NCBI GenBank assembly: GCA_943737045.1
Contig: CALSFV010000240.1
Coordinates: 721,001-785,000 of the forward strand
DNA from: Parapristionchus giblindavisi
Taxonomy: Eukaryota > Nematoda > Chromadorea > Rhabditida > Diplogasteridae
DNA length: 64,000 nucleotides
Direction: 5' to 3'
Below are positions 11,101-21,510 of this stretch, one piece after another. The position numbers and the translations under genes were made by a program. A model generated the notes under the pieces. It was given only the letters and a program-made list of their open reading frames with translations, was not told the origin of the DNA and did no database searches. Every line of letters starts with the position of its first letter. Position 1 is the first letter of the stretch.

Positions 11101-14100
11101 TAAATCAGAACGAACTTGGACACCTAGATCACGAACATTATTAGACAGGGGAGGGGTATTGAGTCAATATGGTAAAGATTGGTTTGTGACTGAGAGCCTA
11201 TTCGAATGTGTGAACATTTCGAAGCAGAGATAGACAACTGGTTGGCATTAGACCAGTTATATAAACAATCGAGAGCAACTTGAAATTCGGAAGTAAGAGC
11301 ATCACGGTTTTTACGGTTATAGGAAACATACAACTTAACGTCATCAGCATAACATTGCACTTTGACATTATGATATCTAGACAGAGTAGCTGATAAATCA
11401 GAAAGATAAAGCGAGAAAAGTATGGGGCCGAGAACGCTACCTTGGGGAACACCAGAGACAATCGGAAAAGAGTTACTGAGAATGGAAGATAGTCTAACAC
11501 AAAACGATCTATCAGATAGAAAAGATACTAGCCAGTTATACAAACAACCGTGTATACCGTAGTGAAGCAATCGTGAGAGCAATTTTGGATAAGGAACAAC
11601 ATCAAAAGCACGCGTATAATCTATGTACACAACATCTGTGACAAGTTTATTGGAATGGGCAGTGGTCCAATCATTTTGGCATTGTAACAAGTTGGTAACA
11701 ACACTAGCACCGGAACGAAAACCGTGTTGAGTGGAGGGAATAATGTTGAAACGGGAAAGATGGTGTACAAGATGGTCTTTAACTATACGTTCCATGGTCT
11801 TAGCTGCAGGGGATATAATAGATATTGGTCGGTAAGAGGAGGGGAGGTGCTTATCCTTGCCTACTTTGGGTATGGGGGTGATATAGGAATGCCTCCAAGA
11901 GGAGGGTACGGTACCTGATATGAGGCTGAGATTATATATATCAGCGAGGGGGGTTGATAGGGAACTAGCACATTTGGAGAAAATTATCTGGGGAATGGCA
12001 TCATGTCCAGTGGAACATGAAGGTTTCAATCTACGGAGGGCTTTATATACGGATTGTGGAAATATTGTGAACAATGAGAGAGAAGGGGGGATGGGGGAGG
12101 TGGAGAGGGAAGGGACACTACCATCATCAATAGTGAAATGTGAGGCAAACTCGGAAGCAAGTAAATTGGCCTTAGATGATGAGTCTAATACAGTCTCATT
12201 GAGGGAATTACGTAGATCAGGGATGGTGAGTTTGGGCTTAGTGAGATTCGATACATGTCTATATAAATCACGGGAATTAAGGAGTTTCTTACGAGCGCAG
12301 AAACGGGTCCATTTGTTGATTTCAAATAGTAGGTTTTTGCTACATTGGTCAAAGAGGATCTTAACAGAAGGTATATGTATCTTAGAGAATAATGCATTAC
12401 GGTGTTTCATAAGGCGAATGATATGAGGGGGGTAGGACATGAAAGGTGGTCTGGGGGTACGATAGGGAACAAAAGAGTCTATGGCAGAATGAACTTCAGA
12501 CACGAAAATGGAATAGACGGTATCAATGTGGGTGCAGTCACGGAACAGAGATAACCAATCAATATTGGCGAAGTGGTTGTTCAGGGCAGGGTAATCAACA
12601 CGACTGTAGTCGCGGATCTTAGGAGGAGAAGAGGGAGGGAGAGGGAAGGAGAGGGAGAAAGATATACCAGAGCGATCGGATGTTGGGAAAGGGGGGATGA
12701 CGGATACGGCCGAAATTAATGTGGTATCACTAGCTAGAACCCAGTCGATCGTTCTATCGCCGCGCGTTGGAGACAAAAGTACATGAGAAAGACAAGATGA
12801 ATCAACAAAATCATGGAAAAGACGATCAATAAGAGGGGGTGGAGGAGTACGGTGACGAATCAAACAATCAACATTAAAGTCGCCAATGATCAGAGTTGGG
12901 TAAGGGGACGAGGCATGTAAATCAGAGAGAGTGGCAATGAGGGATTCGGACTTAGCAGTCGAATAACTGGGAGGTCGGTAGGTCAGAATGAGCCGAAAGT
13001 AAGAGGAATCATGGTAAAGATCAATACATAGAATCTCATGGGTACGGTGGTGTAAGGAATGAAATCTCTAATGGCTACGGCTATTCCGCCACCACGAGTA
13101 GGTCGATCACGTCTGACTATTGAATATGGTAATGAACCGGTAATAAGTGAAGATGGTGTTTTACTGGTTAACCATGTCTCACAGAGAAGAACAAGATCAG
13201 GCTGGGATGAGGACAGATAGGCTCGGAAACAATCGGTCTTATTCACTAGAGAGCGAACATTAAAGTAATGACAGTCAAGGTTATGCGGTACGGACTCGGG
13301 CGAGCTTAGTTTAAAGTGAGGACAGTCGGGCCGGTAGAAGTACCAGCGGGAGTCTGAGTAACTGAGGCATTCTTGACTGTACGACGACGAGCAGTAGATC
13401 GAGAACGGGATCGATTACGGTTCTTGATTGATCCGATCAGGGTTCTCTCAATAATCTGATTAGCATAGACAACGACATCTCTTCCTTGGCTTCTTTGCTC
13501 ACGACATTTCAATCGGAGTTGATATGCAGCTTCACGCTCTTCGCGGGTTTGGGAGGGACGGATGAACAGAGTGGAGTAATTGGGATGGGCACGAATCTTA
13601 CGGGCATTGGCAAGGAAATGAGATTGGGCACTACGGGTATGGAAAGTGACTTTGAGAAGACGAGGGCGATTCTCACTTCGCACTCCCATACGGAAAACAA
13701 CTGAGGGAGTCTGCTCAAGCTCAGTGATATCGCATAGTTCGATTATACGTGTCATATCATCGTTGACACGATCACTAGCCTTGTCATGTACAGACTCAGG
13801 AAGACCTTGGACAACTACACTCCGCTCCCTCTTATCTCTCTCGATGCATTCATCGATCAAGCTATGTGATCTTGCATTCAAGAGGAATCGGAGGTTCTCG
13901 ACACAAGTACCAATGATCATAGCCATAGGGCTATTTCTATCACCATCAGGTAGCTTGGCCAAGAAATCCTCCATCTTAGACACGAGTTGGGAGGGGGCGG
14001 AAATGTCGTCATCCACCTCTTTACGGAAAGTGGAAGGAGAATCGATAGGGGGGCGTTTAGGATCAGACATATAGATAGGAAGAACAAAAGGAAATTCAAA

Positions 14101-15992
14101 TTAAGTAACGTTAAGTTAACAAGTAATTAACTAGATCGACTGGGAATAAGAAATAAACAACAAAAATAGAGAGAGAAACGGGAACCGACCACTTCCTAAG
14201 TGATCAGAGAGAGGAGAGTGATCAGAGAGAGGAGAGTTTTTTGTTGTGTTACTCTGTGTCTGAGCTATTTTATCACATAAAGTTTGGAATTTAAAAAAAA
14301 TAAATATCTTGATTAAATGAATAATACTGCAAATTACAGTATGACTCGATTAGGGCTGCTAGGCAGTGTGGCGAATTGTAATAAATAGGACGCCTTTTCC
14401 CCTTATTTTTGCGTGTTTTTTAACGTTTTTCTTTGGTCATTTCATTTATTCCCACATCAATTTTGTATTGTGCGCATGCGCACAGCAACCAATCAGAAAG
14501 ATAAGCCTTTTCGTCAGGGCAACGTGCTTTCGTTAAAAAACTCAAACAGAAGTGCGCAGTATGCCCTCTCCACTATCAAACGCAAACAGACATGCGCACA
14601 ATACAAAATTAAAGTCGGAATAAATGAAATAAACAAAGAAAAACGTTGAAAAACACGCAAAAAAAAATTAAAAAAGGCGTCCTATTTATGAAACTATTTT
14701 GTCACATAAAGTTTGGAATTAAAAAAAAATAAATAGCTTGATAAATTAAATAATACTGCAAATTACAGTATGACTCGATTACAGGTTCAAGCCATTTTGT
14801 TTCCATAGCGAGACAAGCGAAAGACGATTGCATTTGAGAGAGTTTCTATGTTGAGCGGTCGTTTTTGCTTTCACAGCCTATAGAACATTGTGATTAGGGC
14901 TGCTATGCAGTAGGGATCCGCATTCGTGCAAATGCACAGCCGGTACGAGCATGAACGAAATAAAAATAACGAAAAGTCATTCTGCACAATTAAGACGCAT
15001 TTTTTCGTGCGATGTAATGCATGCAAATGACAGACCAACCACCAATTTGATGAATAAAAATGATAAGAATGAATCGAATGCATTAATTTGAACGAATGAA
15101 TACTTAATTATAATAATGAAGTCGTGCGCACGACTTTTCTTTCATTTTCATTTTGAAAATCATTTCGCACGAATGCACATTTGCGGATCCCTACTATGCA
15201 GTGTGGCGAATCGTAGGACGCCTCATTTTTGCGTGTTTTTAAACGTTTTTCTTTGATCATTTCTTTTTTCCGACTTAATTTTATATTGTGCGCACGTCTG
15301 TTTGCGGTTGATAGTGGACACTTCTGGTTGAGTTTTTTTTTAACAAAAACATGCTGCCCTGACCAAAAGGCATATCTTTCTGATTGATTGCTGTGCGCAT
15401 GCGCATAATACAAAATTAAGTAGGAATAAATGAAATGAACAAAGAAAAACGTTTAAAAACACGCAAAAATAAGAAAAAAAGCGTCATACGATTCGCCACA
15501 CTGCAAAGCAGCCCGAATCGAGTCATACTGTAATTTGCAGTATTATTTATTTTATCAAGCTATTTATTTTTTTTAATTCCAAACTTTATGTGATAAAATA
15601 GCTCAGACACAGAGTAACACAACAAAAATAATTTCGACACCTGATATTCAATATTCACAGAGTACTAATTCGATGGGATATGAGGAGTCACCCGGGGTCA
15701 CCCCGCGTACCGCATTTTAACTGGGGGAATCTGCTGTACTGTTGTTGGAGTTACACTATACCGCTGAATCGCAGTGTTAGCGCCTCAAATCTATTGGCTG
15801 ATAGGTCCTATCCTGGTCTGAAGGGCCAGTGGCCATGGCTTATGATCAAACTGTACTTGGAGCTCACAGTGGAGGATTTAGATCGTGGTTTTGACTCCAC
15901 TTCCGACATTTCTTAACCCCCTCGGTATTGGGTGGATCTTGCAGGGCGGGGGATCGAACTCGTGATCCTCTGATTATAGGCAGCGCTCCCGC

Positions 15993-16088
<96 letters not shown>

Positions 16089-16590
16089 TTTCGTTCAGCA
16101 ATTGCAACAGCCTTCGTAAAATGATTTGTAATAATGAAGAATTCGAACCGTTACTAGCAAACATCGGAAGTAACTCCAGATCGGAAATCTGTGACGTGTA
16201 ATACCAGTCGCATCGTAGCAATTTGATATCTCGTTTCTCATTTCAGCTTAAAGAACAAGCCTGCCAATGATTATAAGGAACGTATTAATACCCCTCCGAG
16301 TAACAAGAATGATAATACTGGAGATGACAAGGATCCGGATAGCGATACCGGAAGTACTACAGGATCTATTAATATCGATCCCAGTTATGGGAACGATAAC
16401 TCTGAATATGACAGGAGTAATGACGAAAAAAGCATTTTCGGTTCCCCGATGTGAGCACATGCACTTTTTCTAAATATATTGAACATGCGTTCTCAGTTTG
16501 CCAAATCAGTTTATTACTTCCTAAAGTTTAAATGTTTGTTTCAGTTGCATTACTACGGCCGCACTAATCCTTCTCTGTCTTAACCAATAG
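8127..16590 (+). CDS. Paralogue 2: secreted Cys-patterned protein with acidic linker and GPI-like tail
   Basis: Exons 8127-8179, 9177-9339, 10210-10247, 16247-16450 and 16545-16590 sum to 504 nt (167 aa) with intron phases 2,0,2,2; exons 1, 2 and 5 are exactly the lengths seen in paralogue 1. Signal peptide about residues 1-17. Core cysteines at 20, 23, 53, 57, 70 and 81 include the CSDLCFV and GCA motifs. Exon 4 (residues 86-152) has no Cys and is rich in Asp, Asn, Ser, Lys and Gly, a probable extended stalk. The C-terminal ~15 residues (CITTAALILLCLNQ) form a short hydrophobic tail typical of GPI signals. Intron 3 (6 kb) holds a nested transposon composite. It seems the intact member of the family. 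No function is assigned. Confidence 0.78.
8683..8752 (+). repeat. Short tandem repeat of TCCTTCGAGTATAAAAG type
   Basis: TCCTTCG recurs five times at irregular 12-17 bp spacing in intron 1 of paralogue 2. Confidence 0.7.
9004..9123. mobile_element. MITE-B copy in intron 1 of paralogue 2
   Basis: TTAAAGGGAGAGTAACC... to ...CTATCCCTTTAA. A decayed copy sits at the corresponding place in paralogue 3, followed by the same downstream sequence (AATTCGAGCACACCTG), so the insertion predates that duplication. Confidence 0.75.
9707..10115. mobile_element. Foldback element in intron 2 of paralogue 2
   Basis: Arms about 9707-9865 and 9955-10115 are reverse complements (GCTTCGATCGGCATTGTCGC against GCGACAATGGCGATCGAAGC). 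About 90 bp of unpaired centre, no coding frame. Confidence 0.7.
10504..13310 (-). pseudogene. CR1 ORF2: endonuclease + reverse transcriptase, two frameshifts
   Basis: The N-terminal apurinic-type endonuclease shows NVRSL, LCETWL and GDFNVD motifs. The reverse transcriptase (main frame about 13035-11124) shows IDYTRAFD, GVPQGSVLGP and the catalytic YADD box; a conserved C-terminal region follows (frame ending at 10504). One frameshift lies near 13040 within the endonuclease and one near 11145 in a C-rich run after the RT; otherwise the frame is open. The ORF2 frame is open across the ORF1 stop with no obvious ATG, so translation may depend on reinitiation or coupling. The element is probably a recently dead or mis-sequenced copy. 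Confidence 0.88.
13306..14070 (-). CDS. CR1 ORF1 RNA-binding-type protein, 254 aa
   Basis: Intact frame from ATG at 14070. The N-terminal ~90 residues are acidic or polar, possibly a multimerisation region. The middle (about residues 85-185) resembles the RRM-like core of non-LTR ORF1 proteins: ERSVVVQGLPES, then VVFRMG and LLKVTF, then FIRPSQTREERE. The C-terminus has an Arg/Ser-rich basic stretch (about residues 215-235) suited to nucleic-acid binding. It is expected to coat the element RNA in ribonucleoprotein particles. Assignment to a precise ORF1 class would need a profile search. Confidence 0.85.
   Translation of the reverse strand: MSDPKRPPIDSPSTFRKEVDDDISAPSQLVSKMEDFLAKLPDGDRNSPMAMIIGTCVENLRFLLNARSHSLIDECIERDKRERSVVVQGLPESVHDKASDRVNDDMTRIIELCDITELEQTPSVVFRMGVRSENRPRLLKVTFHTRSAQSHFLANARKIRAHPNYSTLFIRPSQTREEREAAYQLRLKCREQRSQGRDVVVYANQIIERTLIGSIKNRNRSRSRSTARRRTVKNASVTQTPAGTSTGPTVLTLN
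14790..14880. repeat. Dispersed repeat shared with 47325-47415
   Basis: Both stretches contain CAAGCCATTTT followed by GAGAGAGTTT and ATGTTGAGCGGTCGTT, in the same order and spacing. Family unknown. Confidence 0.55.
14911..15193. mobile_element. hAT MITE, 283 bp with perfect 8-bp target duplication
   Basis: Terminal inverted repeats TAGGGATCCGCA / TGCGGATCCCTA. CTATGCAG is duplicated at 14903-14910 and 15194-15201. The related sequence at 14352 (GGGCTGCTAGGCAGTGTGGC) resembles an empty site. Non-autonomous. Confidence 0.85.
15760..15995 (-). repeat. tRNA-derived SINE-like element
   Basis: On the - strand the head has GGCGGGAGCGCTGCC and a B box GAGTTCGATCCCC; the body runs to about 15760. 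It abuts the (TA)n tract, which may have grown at its 5' end. Confidence 0.5.
15996..16083. repeat. (TA)n microsatellite, about 44 repeats
   Basis: Pure TA dinucleotide run in intron 3 of paralogue 2. It is self-complementary and prone to length change. Confidence 0.98.
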
Positions 16591-16799
16591 ATGTACTGAT
16601 AAAGAGAATTCATAAATTAAAAGACAGTTAAAAGATGCAAATATAGATAACAAACACAGAACGTTATCAAAAGTTATTTCACTTACCGTGCTCAAATATT
16701 GGGAATGGATGTGCTTATTGATCGATGGCATCGAGCAACTTACACACTCGCTCGACTCTTTTTCGTTTCTTTTCGTGACTTTGAACACGACACTAGCGG

Positions 16800-16920
16800 T
16801 TAAAGGGAGCGTAACCTCACTCAATGGTCTCTTTGACGCGCACTGCTCTCTCGTTGTTATAGAACAGAAAAATAGTGTGCGCAATGAAGAGACCATTGAG
16901 TGAGGTAACGCTCCCTTTAA
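16800..16920. mobile_element. MITE-B copy between paralogues 2 and 3
   Basis: TTAAAGGGAGCGTAACCTCA... with right end ...GGTAACGCTCCCTTTAA; high identity to the 7796 copy. Confidence 0.75.
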
Positions 16921-17094
16921 TTGTTCTTTTGATTCTCTAAGGCATTTGTATTTCATCACTCGCGCTGAAATAAGTTTTTTTTTGCAGATGCTCCTTTGAT
17001 GTCATGTGAAAACCTTTAAATCGAACTATCAATTTATCATCGAATGCAAATTGTTTTGTTAACGAAAAATATTTTTCTTCTATTATCATTTTTT

Positions 17095-17108
17095 CAATTC
17101 ATTCTTAG
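17095..17108 (+). promoter_or_regulatory. Probable trans-splice acceptor, paralogue 3
   Basis: CAATTCATTCTTAG, 12 nt before the ATG, matching paralogue 2. Confidence 0.5.
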
Positions 17109-17652
17109 AGTTTTTTCATCATGATCAGTCGTCTCGTGATTCTCTTCATCGCCTTGATTAATTGCGAGATCAGGTAATTAATGACGCACTTTCGAATTCG
17201 ACAATTTTAATCAATAATATCCCAATGCAAAACTCTCCACGCACATGTACTGTGCAATAGTCATGACATCGAAAAATCATTGGTTCAATATAATTCATAA
17301 ATAATCAGAACCTTTCTGAATCATTATTGCCATTCAAGGTCGATTTTGGCATTCGAGGCATTCTTGTTCTTATTCTTTCTTTTCGTAGTTTTTGTTTCTC
17401 TCTAATCTAATTAGTTCGAGAGAAAATGCCAAACTATTGCTTTTTTCGCTATCCTAAGTCGACACGTGATTCAGGGGAAGTACGGAACAAAACCGGGAAA
17501 TATTACATCGGTATTCGTGAAAATTGGAACGTTTCTTTCATTTACGAATTGTCATGATTTCATGAAAACGCCATATTTTGGCATGAACAAGATTAGGGGG
17601 AAAATACTATGAAACAGAATGCGAACAAAAATTTCTCATTCGTCCATTTGCC

Positions 17653-17707
17653 GGAGAAATAGTGTATGCAATGAAGAAGCCAGTGAGAGAGTTTATTTTC
17701 CCTTTAA
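17653..17707. mobile_element. Truncated MITE-B in intron 1 of paralogue 3
   Basis: Only the right half (AATAGTGTATGCAATGAAGA to CCCTTTAA) remains. The downstream flank matches that of the 9004-9123 copy. Confidence 0.65.
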
Positions 17708-17885
17708 ATTCGAGCACACCTGTTTTCATTATCTCTTCCATAGTTATGTATATTTTTTCTTCAGTTCGTGTCTCATATGTCAGACGGGAACAGTGAGAAT
17801 TGCTTCAATCATAGACGGTGACAAATTGAAATTCGAATTGGAGAGAATGGAAAGATTAACAATAAGTGTCAATTGCTCCGACCTT

Positions 17886-18881
17886 CTCCGCATTTTTAGG
17901 GGGGCCAATAATTTGGTCAAAGTTGAGTCTCGAATTTGGCTACCAGACAAGCCCCACTTGAAAAGTTGAGCCATTAATTTGGTCAAAAAAATGGCCCCAC
18001 TAAACTTTTCGCTAAACTTTGGTCCAAATTAATGGCTCAACTTTTCAAGTGGGGCCAATAATTTGGTCAAAATAATGCCCCCACTAAACTTTTCGCTAAA
18101 CTTTAGTCCAAATTAATGGCTCAACTTTTCAAGTGGGGCCAATAATTTGGCCAATAAATTGGCTCGACCACTAAAAGTTTATCCCTTTATTTGCTTACTT
18201 TTATTCCATTTCAATTTATGTTTATTACACATTTAAATGATTTATACATCAATTAACTTCTTTATCCTCAGAACAAACAATATTTACATATCTATTACAA
18301 CATGACAATGAAGATGAAACGAGAAATAAACATTAAATTCCATAGCAATAAGCTTGTTCGGCTTGCTCTCGAGTGTAGCCGGTTGATTCTTGACATCTTT
18401 CACAGATTCTTGTGGAGTGGAGATGCTTGCAGGTGAGGGCTCGCCAGAGCTGAAGAATACGGAGCACAGTACCTATAAGGAATGTACTGAAGTTTATATC
18501 ATCATATATTCTTTAAACTGTAACAAAAAGGGTGAGATAAGTAAGAGGAGTGGTAGTTCTAATAAACAGCAGAACAACAAAATCACAAAATACTTTGAAC
18601 TGTAGAAAACAAACCAAAAATAACATTATTCAGTTGAAAACATCGAAGAATGGCATGGCGTAACACGAAAGGTATTAGCAAACATCGCCGAGCTATTCTA
18701 CGGCTCTCGGTAAAACGGCTCAACTTACCGTAGTTGAGCCATTATTTTAGCCAAAAGTTTAGCTCAACTTTGCGACTTAAATAACAGCCCCACTTTGAAC
18801 CAAATTATTGGCTCAACCACCAAAATAATGGCTCAACTTTTCACTCACGACCAAATTATTGGCCCCCCTAAAAATGCGGAG
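17886..18881. mobile_element. 996-bp TIR element inserted in exon 2 of paralogue 3
   Basis: Ends CTCCGCATTTTTAGG and CCTAAAAATGCGGAG with about 30-bp inverted repeats. The left third contains two to three tandem copies of an ~85-bp unit with AATGGCTCAACTTTTCAAG and GGGGCCAATAATTTGG. No transposase frame. Target duplication appears to be only TT, so the superfamily is unclear. Confidence 0.8.
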
Positions 18882-19591
18882 TTTGTTTTTTGATGTCGAT
18901 TCAGAGGAGGTGAAATTTGGCTGTGCTAGGGTGAGTGCTGATTTCTTATAAGCCACAATCATGTGGTATTCATCTCTAATAAAAAGAGAGTATATTGTCA
19001 GCACGTATAAAATGTACATGCATATGCAAAAGGAAAAATTGTATGTAAATACCGAGACAACGCGTGCCTACACTCCTTTCTCTCGATTACCTCTCCACTT
19101 ACTCACACCCGCATCCTTTTTCACTAGTGTAGATTGTAAGTCTCTCATGTTATAATAAGAGGAGCGCGCAAAAGAAGATGACTCGAAGGGCTCGAACCAA
19201 TATATGGCAAGAAATCGTTCAATACAGTGTAGATTCTACACCGATGTCTACATTAACCAACCCCTGCGAAACAGACCAAGAATGAGCTATAATTGTAAGA
19301 CTGGTCCGTCCTAACGCAACCATTCTACACTTGGACCTCGCCCTTCTGATTACCACCTATTCTCCGATCTCTAACGTCATCTCAAATGCGCTCTCGCACA
19401 CTACTTTACCTCTAAGTACACGGAGTGGTACGCGATTGGGATCCGGGTCCTGCAGTGATGGCCTATCTCTATGATCATTCGCTTGTCGATTAATGAGATG
19501 TACGATAAACAAGTTTGACCAGGAAATGTACCGGAATTTTTAACCAACCTAACAGCTTAAGCTGTTCAAGCTATCCAAAAAAATGTATGTC

Positions 19592-19660
19592 GTAGTGGCG
19601 CGGTGGATAAGTATCTCGACTTGTTTACGATGGTTGGATTCCGCGTACCTTCATCCTCCT
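19592..19660 (+). repeat. tRNA-like sequence, possible SINE head
   Basis: GTGGCGCGGTGGATAAG resembles an A-box/D-arm and GGTTGGATTCC a weak B box, in intron 2 of paralogue 3. Weak evidence. Confidence 0.3.
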
Positions 19661-20398
19661 TTACCCGGTTGCTCCTTAAACCCGGTAAGCATCAACATGT
19701 GTTCTGTTATTGGCTGATAGCTCATTCTCGATCCTAGCGAAGATTGTTCCGAAAAAATATTCGCTGGTCTATTTCACTTTAAGAGAATTAGGAGATCGGA
19801 ATGCTCAGGTTACTGCGACCATTTATGGATTCGGGAGACTAGTCTATAATCACCCGTACTGATATTTGATATAATTCGACCCTGGCTCCTCCCTCTGTTG
19901 GGCCAATCTAGACTTCTCACATCCAATTGAGCATATGCACAGGGGGGGGGGGTGCCCAGGGACAGCGAAGTCTGAGGGTGGTACAGCACCTAGCCATAAT
20001 CCACTTAGGAGAGGTTGCAAGAATGACCGAAAGTACGATCTAAAGGGCGCTTTATAGGCAGACTCCGCTGCCTAGTCCTAGACGTCTGGAGTAGTGCAAA
20101 GCGAATATTACTGATAATCGTTAATTGTATTAAGTGAAATGGACCGATGCATAGGAATATAAAGATTCAGAAGTCCTGTTCATGAGCAGCTGTAAATCGT
20201 CTGCTGCCAATTGTGACGTCACTACGGTTGACGTGACGTCACAGTTGTCAACATACGGTCTGCAAGATGCCTGAGAAAGCGCAATGTAATGTTCATTAGA
20301 CCATGTTTCAGTTAGGAACTAATGAGGAAAGGTACTGTAACGATGAAAAGTAAGTATATACTTATTAATATTCACTTGTTAAAGGTGGAGTTCGTCGA

Positions 20399-21020
20399 AT
20401 ATCACGCCTGTCACGAGAGAATAGAGCTGAGAATGGGAAAAAAGCGAAAATGTTGAAATGAGTTAGGACCGTTTTTGGACATCTCTAGCCATGCCTTACA
20501 ATCCCCCAATCTCCAGCTGATTTGAAGTCATTTTCGGCACCCACAATCTCTCGTTTCATCTGAAAACTTCCAAGAGGATGAACCACACGAACGCATTAAC
20601 GTATTTTTTCGCAAACTCCTCATTTGAAAGCGCATGAAAAATTTAATAACATACTGGAAGAAGAGCACCCCCTTTTCCTAAATTTTTGAGTTATTTGCTT
20701 CGAAGTGTAGCTCTATTCAGAGGCATTTTCATGACCTCTGGTTTGTTTAGATCGATAGAGCTCAACAAAGGAGCGGGGGTCATTCTTGTGACACTTCTTC
20801 GCTGAAACGCACCAGAAGCGAGAAATTCGAGCTCAAAGTTAGGACTTCGCCATACCGAACCGGTGTATTGAGCCCCAAAATGAAAATTACATAATGAGAC
20901 TTTGGGGCTGGTAAGGCATGGCTAGAGATATCCAAAAACGGTCCTAACTCATTTCACCATTTTCGCTTTTTTCCCATTATTTTCATTTTTAGCTCGATTC
21001 TCTCGTGAAAGGCGTGATAT
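20399..21020. mobile_element. Foldback element, family of 49042-50185 (shorter copy)
   Basis: Ends ATATCACGCCTGTCACGAGAG and its near complement at 21001-21020. Interior sequence (AGTTAGGACCGTTTTTGGA near 20462 and its complement near 20930) confirms the inverted arms. In intron 3 of paralogue 3. Confidence 0.75.
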
Positions 21021-21510
21021 TTTCGTGAACAAACTGTGAAGAAAAAAAGATAGCAAAAGTTATTCTGCAAACCGTATCGCTAGAATCATTAAAGGTGGTG
21101 TCCCACGAATATTTTCGTAAACAAACTGTGAAGACAGTAAGGTAGCAAAAGTGATTCTGCATAGAGTACACTATTTATTTTATGCTGATTTAGCTGATTG
21201 ATCGCTAGAAACATCAATGAACCATCAGGCCGACTCAGGGAAGGGCGTGCTTTTTGAAAATTGAGGAAATTCGGCAATATGTTTCGAACTCGCGTCAAAC
21301 GGGTAACGAGTCAGAGCGTTTGCCATTGCGCTATGGGATAGATGCGTGGCTGTGCTAACTCTTCGCATATCTTTTTGCATTCGCACAAGAGGGTGTGGTG
21401 ATGCATATGAACATTCGCGGGCCACCATCTTTAATGAATCATGCTTGATGTACATATATGCAAAGGCGCGAAAATTTGAAAATAAGGAAGTTCGGCAACA
21501 GGGTTCGAAC
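21021..21510 (-). repeat. Cluster of tRNA-derived SINE-like copies and fragments
   Basis: On the - strand: tails at 21021-21062 and 21104-21165 (GTTTG...CACAGTTTG type), a tRNA-like head at about 21262-21345 with B box GAGTTCGAAAC, and another head fragment with GGGTTCGAACCC near 21490-21510. Same family as 2749-2985. Confidence 0.5.

Larger units (their letters stand above)
10394..14236 (-). mobile_element. CR1-type non-LTR retrotransposon, nearly full length
   Basis: Read on the - strand: 5' leader 14071-14236, ORF1 13306-14070, ORF2 about 13310-10504, short 3' UTR ending in TAAATTAATTAATTTA-type repeats near 10394. Short tandem 3' ends rather than poly(A) fit CR1. Insertion fell in the T-run of the host element (GAAATTATTTTTGTTGTG in the uninterrupted right arm), with only a few T duplicated. 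Confidence 0.88.
10277..15741. mobile_element. Composite nested foldback element interrupted by CR1 and a hAT MITE
   Basis: The outer ends CAGTACAGCAGATTCCCCC and its complement are Tc1/mariner-like (TA on the left side, TT on the right). The left arm is split: 10277-10393 and 14237-14400 together match the single right arm 15480-15741. The 3.84-kb CR1 sits exactly in the split. The interior holds a second inverted pair (about 14400-14670 against 15220-15470) and a 283-bp hAT MITE. Order inferred: foldback first, then CR1 and hAT MITE. All inside intron 3 of paralogue 2. Confidence 0.75.

Noticed and set aside
11724..12426. + strand frames over the CR1
   Set aside because: Antisense shadows of ORF2.
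15913..16221. Ile-Tyr repeat protein frames
   Set aside because: Translation of the (TA)n microsatellite.
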